From the NCBI RefSeq assembly GCF_023195925.1, contig NZ_JALPRE010000007.1, forward strand, positions 310,001-374,000: DNA of 64,000 nucleotides. The letters run 5' to 3'. Source of the DNA: Aquimarina acroporae. Its GTDB lineage: Bacteria; Bacteroidota; Bacteroidia; Flavobacteriales; Flavobacteriaceae. Below, one piece after another: positions 1 to 8,877 of the stretch (position 1 is its first letter; each line of letters opens with the position of its first letter). The position numbers and the translations under genes were made by a program. The notes under the pieces were generated by a model. That model did no database searches and was not told where the DNA came from. It worked only from the letters and a program-made list of their open reading frames with translations.

Positions 1-99
1 TTTATATTTTTAGAACTTTGCAAAAGGTGTCAGTTCAAATGTATTACATCCTGTAAGGATATGTTCGCGTTTTCTGATACTTTAAAAATATTAGCACCT

Positions 100-2202
100 A
101 TGAAATATTGGATAATTAGCATATTCATCATAACCTTCTCCTGCACAAGCCAAAATAAAACCACCTCTATGCAACATGCCTTCACCAATGACCTTATTAA
201 TGAAAGCAGCCCCTACCTACTACAGCATGCTCATAACCCTGTAAATTGGAAACCTTGGGGAGAAGAAGCACTTAATTTAGCCAAAAAGGAAAATAAGCTT
301 GTCGTAATTAGTATTGGGTATGCAGCCTGTCACTGGTGCCATGTTATGGAACACGAGAGTTTTGAAGATCCCGAGGTGGCAAAATTAATGAATGATAAGT
401 ATATTAACATAAAAGTAGATCGTGAAGAAAGACCAGATGTAGATCAAGTATACATGAGCGCAGTACAACTTATGACTGGGAGTGGTGGTTGGCCATTGAA
501 TGTTATCACTTTACCCGATGGAAGACCAGTATGGGGTGGAACTTATTTTCCTAAAGGGAATTGGGTAGATGCGTTAAACCAAATATCAGGCTTGTATGAA
601 AAACAACCCGACAAACTCCTGGAGTATGCCGAAAAATTAGAACAAGGGATTAAAGAAGTAGATCTTATTGAGATTAATACCGATGAGGTAGTATTTGAAG
701 AGGAGTTTATTTCTTCGGCCGTAGACCAATGGAGCAAAAACTTTGATCATCAAAAAGGAGGAACCAAGCGAGTTCCAAAATTTATGATGCCCAATAATTA
801 CCAATTTTTACTTCGATATGCTCACCAGACTCAAAACAAAGAATTATTAGATTTTGTAAAAGGCACTTTGACTAAAATTTCTTTCGGAGGTGTTTATGAT
901 CATGTGGGTGGAGGATTTGCGAGATACTCGACAGATGGGAAATGGCATGTCCCCCATTTCGAAAAAATGCTCTACGATAATGCTCAATTGGTAAGTTTAT
1001 ATGCTGATGCTTATTTGGTGACCAAAGACCCTTGGTTCAAAGATGTCGTTTACGAGACCTTAGAATTTGTAGATCGCGAACTAACCAATGAAGAAGGTGC
1101 TTTTTATTCTTCTTTAGACGCAGATAGCACAACAGAAAGTGATGAGCTCGAAGAAGGAGCATTTTATGTTTGGACCAAGGAAGAAATCAAGAACCTTATT
1201 GGCAATGATTACGATCTTTTTTCAGCATACTATAATATAAACGCGTATGGTCTATGGGAAAAAGGAAACTATGTTCTTATTCGAAAAGATAACGATAAAG
1301 AGTTTGTAGAAAACCAAAATATTGATCAGACCAAGCTCTCTAATAAGGTTAAAAAATGGAAACAAATTTTGTTAGATGCTCGACAGAAAAGATCAAGACC
1401 GAGGTTAGATGACAAAACACTAACTTCATGGAATGCGTTGATGTTGAAAGGGTATTTAGACGCGTACAGAGTATTTGGTGAAAAAAAGTTTTTAACTGCA
1501 GCCGAAAAGAATGCTGAGTTTATTGCATCTAAACAATTAAAGAAAGATTATTCTTTATTACATAATTATAAAAATGGCAAAAGCACTATAAATGGCTATT
1601 TAGAAGATTACGCACTCGTAATTAATGCTTTTCTAGAATTATATCAAACCACATTCGATGAAAAATGGTTAAATACCTCTAAAAAACTAGCCGATTATTC
1701 TACAGCTCACTTTTTAGATAAGGACAAGAATATATTTTATTTTACTTCAGATAAAGATCCTAAACTCATAGCAAGAACAATAGAATATGCAGATAATGTA
1801 ATCCCAGCATCAAATTCAGTTATGGCCAAAAACTTATTCTTACTATCCCATTATTTTGACAACACCAACTTTAGAGACATAAGTATAAGCATGCTACACA
1901 ATTTAAAACCCCAAATAGCATCATATCCTTCCGGATATTCAAATTGGCTAGATCTTATGCTGAACTATACCTTCGACTTTTATGAGGTAGTTATTGTAGG
2001 TAAAGACGCAAAAGAAAAACTACATGAATTCAACAACCTCTATGTCCCTAATAAACTACTAGCAGGTAGCACCTTTGATTCTCAAAGTTCACTATTGAAA
2101 AACAGATTTGTTGAAGATGACACTCTATTTTATGTTTGTGTCAATAATGCCTGTAAATTTCCTGTAAACGAGGCAGAAAAAGCACATCAATTACTGCATT
2201 AA
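100..2202 (+). CDS. Thioredoxin domain-containing lipoprotein, YyaL/SPATA20 (DUF255) family
   Basis: About 700 residues, the usual length for YyaL/SPATA20 proteins. An N-terminal thioredoxin-like domain carries the family hallmark CHWCHVM (cysteines near residues 77 and 80), followed by a long helical region resembling a six-hairpin glycosidase fold. I prefer the ATG at 100 over the in-frame ATG at 61, because translation from 100 begins directly with a hydrophobic signal segment ending in FSC, a plausible lipobox with the cysteine near residue 15. That would place the protein in the periplasm or on a membrane rather than in the cytosol. The molecular function of the family is not firmly known. 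It stands alone ahead of a 312-base intergenic gap. Confidence 0.88.
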   Translation: MKYWIISIFIITFSCTSQNKTTSMQHAFTNDLINESSPYLLQHAHNPVNWKPWGEEALNLAKKENKLVVISIGYAACHWCHVMEHESFEDPEVAKLMNDKYINIKVDREERPDVDQVYMSAVQLMTGSGGWPLNVITLPDGRPVWGGTYFPKGNWVDALNQISGLYEKQPDKLLEYAEKLEQGIKEVDLIEINTDEVVFEEEFISSAVDQWSKNFDHQKGGTKRVPKFMMPNNYQFLLRYAHQTQNKELLDFVKGTLTKISFGGVYDHVGGGFARYSTDGKWHVPHFEKMLYDNAQLVSLYADAYLVTKDPWFKDVVYETLEFVDRELTNEEGAFYSSLDADSTTESDELEEGAFYVWTKEEIKNLIGNDYDLFSAYYNINAYGLWEKGNYVLIRKDNDKEFVENQNIDQTKLSNKVKKWKQILLDARQKRSRPRLDDKTLTSWNALMLKGYLDAYRVFGEKKFLTAAEKNAEFIASKQLKKDYSLLHNYKNGKSTINGYLEDYALVINAFLELYQTTFDEKWLNTSKKLADYSTAHFLDKDKNIFYFTSDKDPKLIARTIEYADNVIPASNSVMAKNLFLLSHYFDNTNFRDISISMLHNLKPQIASYPSGYSNWLDLMLNYTFDFYEVVIVGKDAKEKLHEFNNLYVPNKLLAGSTFDSQSSLLKNRFVEDDTLFYVCVNNACKFPVNEAEKAHQLLH

Positions 2203-2514
2203 TTTTCCCCTAAGAAACTTCAGAATTTTACCTTATGAATTGTGAAGTAAGCGCTCATTTTTTGTCTTTTAAAAGTTTAAAATTGACATACATCGAGTTA
2301 ATTACAACGTTTTCGTAGTTAAAATCTTACATATTTTACGGTTTTACCCTACAAAAAGTATGTGGATTTTATTGTAAAACGCTGATTTTGTTTGGAATAA
2401 TGAAATGTTTTCCAATAATTCATTGAGAAATTCTCAAAAATTTCACTAAAAAACCCTTCTAATTGCATTTAATTACTCCTTTTTTTACATTTATTACACC
2501 TAAATCGATAAAAT
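2203..2514. other. Intergenic region without a gene
   Basis: No convincing coding frame. An imperfect hairpin at 2218-2247 (about nine paired bases, one mismatch) just after the preceding stop could be a weak terminator. A 15-base inverted repeat TTGAGAAATTCTCAA sits at 2423-2437, about 80 bases before the next start, and could be an operator. A promoter candidate lies at 2463-2493. Confidence 0.6.
2463..2493 (+). promoter_or_regulatory. Candidate Bacteroidota promoter for the first secreted paralogue
   Basis: TTG at 2463-2465, a 20-base spacer, then TACATTTA at 2486-2493, a 5 of 6 match to the fixed bases of TAnnTTTG. The predicted start of transcription leaves a leader of about 17 bases, like other genes in this window. 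Confidence 0.45.
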
Positions 2515-3219
2515 ATGAAACAATCTATACTCCTAATCCTTTTGATGATTTCTTCATCATTATTTGCTCAATTACCAAGAAGCTTATTGACCTCAGCCGA
2601 AAAAGTTACTACCTTCGATGAATATGATGGATCTATGTATATGAAAGCTAGATATAAAGAGTCGAGCGTGATTAATGAAAAAGCAGGCACCTATGATGCT
2701 AAGCTGAAATATAATATCTACACCGATGCTTTGGAATATACTCAGGGTTCGAATTTATTTGAAGTAGTTAAAAGCCCCACAATACATGCAAGAATTGATG
2801 GAGATTACTTTTATTATTGCGATTTCAAAACCCCAAGAGGACTAGGAAGAGAAGGGTACTACATTTTGGTAGAACTCAACGACAAATATCGAATTTATAA
2901 AAGGTTAACACTGAAGATTAAAGATCCTGAAAGAACTGCCCAAGTAAACTCTGGATTGCCTGAGCCAGGAGAACTTAGAATGATTACTACCTACTATGTA
3001 GAAGAGGAAGGTATCATTGTAGAATTACCTATGAATAAAAAGGAAATGTTAGCCGTTTTTAGTGATAAAAAGACCGAATTATCTGAATACCTTAAAAAAG
3101 AAAAGATTCGACTTAAGAAAGAGGAAGATTTAATTCGATTCGTTGCACGATATAATGCTCTTAAAAGTCATACTGATCCCTCGCAAAGTTTATTAAGTAA
3201 TAGAGGTGGAAGAGATTAA
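2515..3219 (+). CDS. Secreted protein of unknown function, copy 1 of a tandem pair
   Basis: 234 residues with a clear signal peptide (hydrophobic stretch ending LFAQ near residue 19). I do not recognise the family. The mature part looks beta-rich, with aromatic motifs such as YFYYCDFKT and YYILVELNDKYRIYKR, and a charged lysine-rich helix near the C-terminus (LKKEKIRLKKEEDLIRFVARYNAL). It is clearly paralogous to the next gene, with matching length and motifs throughout. A perfect terminator follows at once, so it is probably a single-gene transcript. It is probably periplasmic or cell-surface; no type IX sorting domain is visible. Confidence 0.85.
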   Translation: MKQSILLILLMISSSLFAQLPRSLLTSAEKVTTFDEYDGSMYMKARYKESSVINEKAGTYDAKLKYNIYTDALEYTQGSNLFEVVKSPTIHARIDGDYFYYCDFKTPRGLGREGYYILVELNDKYRIYKRLTLKIKDPERTAQVNSGLPEPGELRMITTYYVEEEGIIVELPMNKKEMLAVFSDKKTELSEYLKKEKIRLKKEEDLIRFVARYNALKSHTDPSQSLLSNRGGRD

Positions 3220-3250
3220 AAGTATATTTTTCTTAATTTAGGACTAAACA

Positions 3251-3287
3251 AACAAAAAAACATCTGCTTGGCAGATGTTTTTTTGTT
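3251..3287 (+). terminator. Intrinsic terminator after first secreted paralogue
   Basis: Stem CATCTGC/GCAGATG at 3261-3267 and 3271-3277, loop TTG, extended to 17 paired bases by flanking A and T runs. It lies about 30 bases after the stop codon. Confidence 0.85.
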
Positions 3288-3426
3288 TGCCAAATTATAA
3301 AAACTTCTTTTTCAACAAATTACACAAACACCCCACTATAGTGGGACTATGGCATAAAATGGAAGCTTTATTTACAATAACACAGAACTGTACTACATTT
3401 AAACCATACATTTTATCCTGTTTTTT

Positions 3427-3457
3427 TTGCATTTTGTCGATTTAATTCCTATATTAG
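3427..3457 (+). promoter_or_regulatory. Candidate Bacteroidota promoter for the second secreted paralogue
   Basis: TTG at 3427-3429, a 20-base spacer, then TATATTAG at 3450-3457 (one mismatch to TAnnTTTG). It has the same spacing and a similarly short leader as the promoter of the paralogue upstream. A 14-base perfect palindrome CCCACTATAGTGGG lies further upstream at 3332-3345. Confidence 0.45.
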
Positions 3458-3478
3458 TCTTCCCAAAATATCTATACC

Positions 3479-4183
3479 ATGAGAAAAATACTACAAATAC
3501 TTTTGCTTTTAATTACCCAAATAGGTTTTGCTCAAATCCCACAACACATTCTTAAGTCTTCAGAAAAAATTACCAAATATGATAAGTACGCAGGTTCGAT
3601 TTATATAAACAACAAATTTGAACAGTCTACTATTATCGATGAAAGCTCAAAAACTTACGAGGCCAAACTAAACTACAATATTTTTACCGACGCGATAGAA
3701 TATGAAACAAGAACCGATTTATTCGAGTTAAGTAAAAACCCTACAACCTATGCAAGAATAAATAACGATTACTATTATTACTGTAATTTCAAAACCCGAA
3801 GAGGAGCAAAGAGAAACGGGTATTATGTCTTAATGGAACTTAACGACACATATAGAATATACAAAAGGTTTAAAGTAGAAATTACAGATCCTGAAGAAAA
3901 AGAAAATATGCCAGGTAGTCTTACTATGGGTAAGATTAAGATGATTACCAAATTCTATTTAGAAGAGAACCAGGTAATAGTAGAAATTCCAACTAGTAAA
4001 AAAGAGTTACTACTAACCTTTGAAGACAAAGGAGAAGAATTGAAAGATTATATGAAAAAGGAAAAAATCAAGCTAAGAAAAGAAGAAGATCTTTTACGAT
4101 TAGTTGCCAAGTATAATGCCTTAAAAAACATGGAAACTAACCCGTCACGAAGTCTTTTAAGTAGTACGGTTCGAAATAACTAG
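3479..4183 (+). CDS. Secreted protein of unknown function, copy 2 of a tandem pair
   Basis: 234 residues, exactly the length of the preceding paralogue, with a signal peptide ending GFAQ near residue 19. Shared landmarks are YDKYAGSIYI, YYYYCNFKTRRGAKR, YYVLMELNDTYRIYKRF and the C-terminal lysine/glutamate helix with ARYNAL-type motif (here AKYNALKN). The pair therefore arose by tandem duplication and has since diverged. Each copy has its own promoter and terminator. The last 47 bases overlap the 3' end of the convergent tsaB gene, and its terminator lies inside tsaB. Function unknown. Confidence 0.85.
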   Translation: MRKILQILLLLITQIGFAQIPQHILKSSEKITKYDKYAGSIYINNKFEQSTIIDESSKTYEAKLNYNIFTDAIEYETRTDLFELSKNPTTYARINNDYYYYCNFKTRRGAKRNGYYVLMELNDTYRIYKRFKVEITDPEEKENMPGSLTMGKIKMITKFYLEENQVIVEIPTSKKELLLTFEDKGEELKDYMKKEKIKLRKEEDLLRLVAKYNALKNMETNPSRSLLSSTVRNN

Positions 4184-4799
4184 TATCCTCAAATTCTTTT
4201 TTAACGAATTTCGCATAACTTAATTCTGCCATCTCTAACGAAGATGGCAGTTTATTTTTAACAAAAACTGCATTCTTTACATCACAAATAGCAGAAAATT
4301 TATCTACTCCATTACCAACAAAATACACCTTTGCTTTTTCGAGGTATTCAGAAAAAGAAAGCTCATCAAGAATTTCTGCTTTAATTTCTCTTACTTCCTG
4401 ATTAGTGCTTGAAAATACTGCAGCATATACCTCCATTCTTCTGGCATCAAGCATTGGCACAATAAATTCTTTTTCTTCTGCGTCTACTTGCAATGCAAGG
4501 GATTTTAAGGTAGAAACCGAGATTAAAGGAATATCAAGTGCATAACATAGTCCTTTTGCAGTAGAAACACCAATTCTAAGTCCCGTATAGGATCCAGGAC
4601 CTTTACTCACGGCAACAGCAGAAAGTTGATCTATTCTTATTCCGCCTTCTTTTATAACCCTATCAATGTACACATGTAATCGCTCTGCATGAGAATATTT
4701 GGTATCATAATCTTCTAGAGATGCAATTACTTTTCCATGAAGAGCTAAGGCTACTGAACAATTTGTAGTCGACGTTTCTATACAGAGAATGTATGCCAT
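4137..4799 (-). CDS. tsaB: tRNA threonylcarbamoyladenosine biosynthesis protein TsaB
   Basis: 220 residues. The N-terminus ILCIETSTTNCSVAL and the motif VSKGPGSYTGLRIGVSTAKGL are diagnostic of TsaB, the ASKHA-fold partner of TsaD and TsaE in making the t6A modification on ANN-decoding tRNAs in the cytoplasm. It is the last minus-strand gene after the efflux cluster, 96 bases downstream, with its own -7 element at 4815-4822. Its 3' end overlaps the plus-strand secreted protein gene by 47 bases. The C-terminus PYYLKDFVTG resembles the usual family ending, so the overlap appears genuine rather than a misplaced stop. Confidence 0.93.
   Translation of the reverse strand: MAYILCIETSTTNCSVALALHGKVIASLEDYDTKYSHAERLHVYIDRVIKEGGIRIDQLSAVAVSKGPGSYTGLRIGVSTAKGLCYALDIPLISVSTLKSLALQVDAEEKEFIVPMLDARRMEVYAAVFSSTNQEVREIKAEILDELSFSEYLEKAKVYFVGNGVDKFSAICDVKNAVFVKNKLPSSLEMAELSYAKFVKKEFEDTSYFEPYYLKDFVTG
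4226..4260 (+). terminator. Plus-strand intrinsic terminator inside tsaB
   Basis: CTGCCATC at 4226-4233 pairs with GATGGCAG at 4243-4250 (eight perfect pairs, nine-base loop), followed by TTTATTTTTA. It sits 43 bases after the stop of the plus-strand gene at 3479-4183 and within the antisense coding region of tsaB. Confidence 0.6.
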
Positions 4800-4814
4800 T
4801 TATAAAAATTTAGG

Positions 4815-4822
4815 CAAAGATA
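4815..4822 (-). promoter_or_regulatory. -7 element before tsaB
   Basis: On the minus strand this reads TATCTTTG, a full match to TAnnTTTG, ending about 15 bases before the ATG. The -33 region has only TTTA, so strength is uncertain. It would allow tsaB expression independent of the efflux genes. Confidence 0.45.
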
Positions 4823-4895
4823 ATCAATCTAAATAGGTAAACTAAAATTCTTTGATTTTGAAGATTTCTTAATTTGAAAAAACAAACTTCTGTAT

Positions 4896-6185
4896 TTATT
4901 CTGAAGCATTTTCCTTTTCTTTTTCTTCTTTAGAAACTACTTTATCACCTGTTTTTAGTGTCTTAGTTACCACATTATAAGGTCCGGTGATTACTTCGTC
5001 GCCTTCAGAAAGTCCTTCTAAAATTTCGATGTTAGTATCGTCCTGAATCCCTGTTTTGATCACTTTGAGTTTGGCAGTTTCTCCCTTTCTAAGAAAAACA
5101 CATTCAAACTTCTCTTCAGATTTTGTATCGGTATCAATTTTAGAGCTCTTTTTTTTCTTTACAGCCGTGGTATCATTCTTTATCACGATAGAGCTTATAG
5201 GCACTCCTATTACATCATTTCGGGTATCGGTAATAACATCGACCGTAGCCGTCATACCAGGTCTAAAAGGAGAATAACTTTCTGGTTTACCTTCAATCAA
5301 ATCCTTGTAGGATTCTTCAAGAATTCTAACCTTAACCTTGAAATTGGTTACCTGATCTGCACTTATTGAACTTTCTGCAGAATTGGCAATTTCGGTAACC
5401 AAACCTTTGAATTCTTTTTTAAGATATGCATCAACCTCAACAATAGTAGAATCTCCAATAGAAACTTTTACAATATCATTTTCATTCACATCTACTTCGA
5501 CCTCCATATTGTTGAGATTAGCCACTCTTACAATTTCTGTTCCGGCCATTTGTTGTGTTCCTACAACTCTTTCTCCCAACTCTACAGACAATTTAGATAT
5601 TGTTCCACTCATTGGAGCGTATATCGTTGTTCTACTTAAATTATCCTTTGCTTCATTTACAGTTGCCTGAGCACTTCGAACACTATAAAAAGCAGATTGT
5701 TTAGAAGCTTCGGCTACTTCAAATGCCGAAACTACTCTATCCCACTCAGACTTTGAAATTACTCCTTTCTCGAATAATTCTTTATTTCTATCATAATTAA
5801 GCTTCGCTTCTTTAAGGCTAGCTTCGGCTTGCTGTAGACCAGCTCTAACATTTTCTAAAGAAGCCTGAGAACGATTTAATCCTGCCTGAATAATATCTGG
5901 ATTTATGCGAACCAACAGATCTCCTTTTTCTACTTGCTGTCCTTCTTTTATAGGTAAGTCAATTATCTCACCAGAAACTTCCGAAGAGAGCTTAACCTCT
6001 ACTTCTGGCTGGATTTTACCAGTAGCAGAAACAGTTTCTATGATATTGATCTTTTCTATTTTGGAGATGGCTACTTCTTTAAAGTTACCCTCTTTACCAA
6101 ACCATCCTGCTTTTTTTCCAAAAATCAAAAGGCCGATTAAGATCAATAATGCTACTAAAATAAAAAGTAATGTTTTTCTACTCAT
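4896..6185 (-). CDS. Periplasmic adaptor (membrane fusion) subunit, HlyD/MacA family
   Basis: 429 residues with one N-terminal membrane anchor (about residues 5-25). It has the typical adaptor order: biotinyl-lipoyl half (ISKIEKINIIETVSATGKI, VEKGDLLVRINPD), a long alpha-helical hairpin (about residues 105-185), the second lipoyl half (TIYAPMSGTISKLSVELGE), beta-barrel and membrane-proximal domains. A lysine-rich insertion (VKKKKSSKIDTDTKSEEK) lies near residue 345. It should link an inner-membrane ABC permease to TolC. It is the second adaptor in the cluster, transcribed after tolC, and is distinct from the one next to the permeases. Confidence 0.9.
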   Translation of the reverse strand: MSRKTLLFILVALLILIGLLIFGKKAGWFGKEGNFKEVAISKIEKINIIETVSATGKIQPEVEVKLSSEVSGEIIDLPIKEGQQVEKGDLLVRINPDIIQAGLNRSQASLENVRAGLQQAEASLKEAKLNYDRNKELFEKGVISKSEWDRVVSAFEVAEASKQSAFYSVRSAQATVNEAKDNLSRTTIYAPMSGTISKLSVELGERVVGTQQMAGTEIVRVANLNNMEVEVDVNENDIVKVSIGDSTIVEVDAYLKKEFKGLVTEIANSAESSISADQVTNFKVKVRILEESYKDLIEGKPESYSPFRPGMTATVDVITDTRNDVIGVPISSIVIKNDTTAVKKKKSSKIDTDTKSEEKFECVFLRKGETAKLKVIKTGIQDDTNIEILEGLSEGDEVITGPYNVVTKTLKTGDKVVSKEEKEKENASE

Positions 6186-6260
6186 GACTCACTTTAAAGT
6201 TAATTCAATATATGAAATTATAATATTTTTATGAAGCAGTCAAAAATAGAGGCCTGCATA

Positions 6261-7595
6261 TTATAATTTGATATCTGCTATTTTAATCCCGAAGTAAAGT
6301 TCTAAAACTTTAAGCTTGAATATATAATCAAATTTGTTTTGTACTTCCTGGCTTTGAGCATTTTCTAATCTAAACTTAGATTGACTAAAATCAAAAGCAT
6401 TAGTTAATCCAACATCATATCTATCTTTAGCATATGCATAAGCTCTTTCTTGCGCTTTTACGGCAACCTGAGCTGCTTCAAAAGCCTCGGCCGCACCTTT
6501 CGCGTCAAGATAGGCTTGATATACATTACTATCTAAATCTAATTCTGCCTGCTCTAATTGAAATTCTGTACGCTTAACATTAATAAGGTTTCTCTTTACA
6601 TTTGTTCTGGCAGTAAATCTATTTAAGATTGGAACATTGAGTTGTAACCCATAAGAAAACCCATCATTCTCATATAATTGAGTGGTAAAATCTCTATCTA
6701 AAAAATCATTATCTGCCCATCTGGTATTGTATCCAAAAAATGCACTTAGCGTAGGATAATAACCTCCTCTAGCTAATTGAACATCTTTTTCTGCTAACAA
6801 TTTATTTTGTTCTGCAATTTGCACTTCATATCTAGCTTCTCTTGCTCTACCTATAATTTGGTCTATTGGTTTATTAACCATTTCTGAACCAGGTACTAAA
6901 TACTCTCGCTCTACAATATCGAAACTTTCATAGTCTTTAATCAACAACGTTTGTGCTAAACTAATAAGTGAAATTTGAACTGAATTCTCTGCCTGCACGA
7001 TACGGGTTAACTCATCTGCAGATGTTGCTTCTATTTCTAAAAGATCTCCCTGCGGAAGTACACCTGCCTCTACAAGGTCTTTGGTTCTTTGTAATTGCTC
7101 TAAAGTAATCTCATGTTGTTTTTGGATTACCTTAAGGGATTCTTTATTTAATAATACCTGTAAATAACTATTGGCCACAAATAACGCAATATCATCCTTA
7201 GACTTACCTAAGTTATATTGACTTAGAAGCCTATTCATTTTTGCTCTTTGTAATTGACGAAGGTTACGCAATCCATCGAACAAAGTTAATCCCACATTAA
7301 CCTGTGTGGTAAAAGATGAAAAGGTATTGGTTTCAAAAGCATTTGTAACCGGGTTAATATTGGCACCAGTGTTAGAAGACAAGGTACCTGATCCACTTAC
7401 TGTTGGAACAAAATTACCCAAAGCTCCTAATTTATCTATTTCTGCATTTTCTAAATCTAATGCAGATTGTTTTATAGATATATTATTTTCTAAAGCGTAC
7501 TCTACACATTCTTGTAAGCTCCATTTCTTTGCTTGCCCCTGAGTCGTGAAGACTCCTAAAAGTAATAGTAATAAAAGTGAAATTTTAATTCTCAT
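6261..7595 (-). CDS. TolC-family outer membrane efflux protein
   Basis: 444 residues with a signal peptide (about residues 1-22, ending TQGQA). It shows two outer-membrane-factor repeats: ECVEYALENNISIKQ at the start of the first, and long coiled helices with GLTLFDGLRN and the second-repeat motif YGLQLNVPILNRFTAR. It forms the outer-membrane channel of the tripartite pump encoded by its neighbours. It lies between the two adaptor genes, 75 bases upstream of one and 114 downstream of the other. Confidence 0.93.
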   Translation of the reverse strand: MRIKISLLLLLLLGVFTTQGQAKKWSLQECVEYALENNISIKQSALDLENAEIDKLGALGNFVPTVSGSGTLSSNTGANINPVTNAFETNTFSSFTTQVNVGLTLFDGLRNLRQLQRAKMNRLLSQYNLGKSKDDIALFVANSYLQVLLNKESLKVIQKQHEITLEQLQRTKDLVEAGVLPQGDLLEIEATSADELTRIVQAENSVQISLISLAQTLLIKDYESFDIVEREYLVPGSEMVNKPIDQIIGRAREARYEVQIAEQNKLLAEKDVQLARGGYYPTLSAFFGYNTRWADNDFLDRDFTTQLYENDGFSYGLQLNVPILNRFTARTNVKRNLINVKRTEFQLEQAELDLDSNVYQAYLDAKGAAEAFEAAQVAVKAQERAYAYAKDRYDVGLTNAFDFSQSKFRLENAQSQEVQNKFDYIFKLKVLELYFGIKIADIKL

Positions 7596-7709
7596 AATGT
7601 CTATATGTATATAATTGACTCCTGTTGTTACAAAAAAAATCCAAAAACATTTTCATTCCCACTCTTTATAACTCAGCAACAACAAGTTACACTATTATTT
7701 TTTTGTTTT

Positions 7710-8831
7710 TTAGTTTTGATTTTCTTCACCTTCTTTCTTCATCGGTTCGGTTTTACTCCACACCTTTATCTCATCACTTTCGGTAACCCCAGATAATATC
7801 TCGACATTTATCCCGTCTGATAGCCCTATTTCGATATCACGTCTTTCAAACTCTTGCTCCCCTGTTTTTACCTCTACATATGGATCTTCTGTTTCTCTAT
7901 CAAATTGCAACAATGCTTCTTTGATCACCAAAACATCATCCTTGGTATCTAAAACTATTGATGCATTTGCACTGTAACCCGCTCGAATAAAATAAGATTT
8001 ATCTAAAAATACTTCCCCTTCAATTTTAAACTGAACCGCCCCCTGCTCTTCACTTCCTTTTGGAGCAATAAACTTTAGTTTTGCATCAAATTCTTTATCT
8101 CTAATAGCACCAAGGCTTACTTTTAGAGGCATATCAATTTTTAGTTTGTTCACTTCAGCTTCATCTACCTTACCTTCAAAAATCATTTTATTCAAATCGG
8201 CAATAGTGGCTATTGTGGTTCCGTCATTAAAATTATTACTTTGAATTACCTGATCTCCTTTTTCTACAGGAATCTCTAAAACAGTTCCAGAAACTGAAGC
8301 CCTTATATTAGTAATTGCCTGTGCACCACCAGTTGATCCTTGACGAATAATTTGAAGGTCGTTTCTAGCATTTTGAACTTCTTGCTTCGCCTGATCATAA
8401 CGTAATTGTACATTCTGAAAATCTTGTGTTGCTATTACTCCTTTATCAAAAAGAGCCTTGTTACGATCAAAGTCTTGTTTTGCATTTGAAAGACTAATCT
8501 CAGCATTTTTAACCCTACCTCTGGCACTATTTAATGATTGCTCATTAGGCACTACCTTTACTTTGGCAATAAGGTCATCTGTTTTAACAACAGCTCCCTC
8601 TTCGACATATATTTTTTCTATAATACCTGATACCTGAGGTTTAATTTCTACCTCATCTTCTGGGATCACCTTACCTGTAGCAACCGTTTTTTCTTCAATA
8701 GAAGTTCTGAAAGGCTTCTCGGTGGTGAAAACTATAGGTGATTTACTATTAGAATCAATTATATATTTACCCGAAAAAAAGAGAGTAACTATTAAAATGA
8801 CTACCAATAGAATTTTGATAAACTTTTTCAT
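7710..8831 (-). CDS. Periplasmic adaptor subunit, MacA-like
   Basis: 373 residues, with an N-terminal membrane anchor (about 5-22), lipoyl motif ATGKVIPEDEVEIKPQVSGI, a helical hairpin (about residues 95-165), the second lipoyl half ASVSGTVLEIPVEKGDQV and a beta-barrel. Being 46 bases downstream of the second permease, it is probably the primary partner of the ABC subunits. Substrate unknown; MacAB-type pumps export macrolides, peptides or lipids, and nothing here specifies which. Confidence 0.9.
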   Translation of the reverse strand: MKKFIKILLVVILIVTLFFSGKYIIDSNSKSPIVFTTEKPFRTSIEEKTVATGKVIPEDEVEIKPQVSGIIEKIYVEEGAVVKTDDLIAKVKVVPNEQSLNSARGRVKNAEISLSNAKQDFDRNKALFDKGVIATQDFQNVQLRYDQAKQEVQNARNDLQIIRQGSTGGAQAITNIRASVSGTVLEIPVEKGDQVIQSNNFNDGTTIATIADLNKMIFEGKVDEAEVNKLKIDMPLKVSLGAIRDKEFDAKLKFIAPKGSEEQGAVQFKIEGEVFLDKSYFIRAGYSANASIVLDTKDDVLVIKEALLQFDRETEDPYVEVKTGEQEFERRDIEIGLSDGINVEILSGVTESDEIKVWSKTEPMKKEGEENQN

Positions 8832-8877
8832 GTGATTTCTGATTGATTATTTTACTGTATGTTATTCTGATTATTTA

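Noticed and set aside
61..99. An N-terminal extension of the YyaL-type protein from ATG 61
   Set aside because: The signal-peptide-like segment and lipobox begin at ATG 100; the extra 13 residues are not hydrophobic enough and not conserved in appearance.
5056..5277. Plus-strand open frame within the adaptor gene
   Set aside because: Shadow of the minus-strand adaptor; no promoter or family match.
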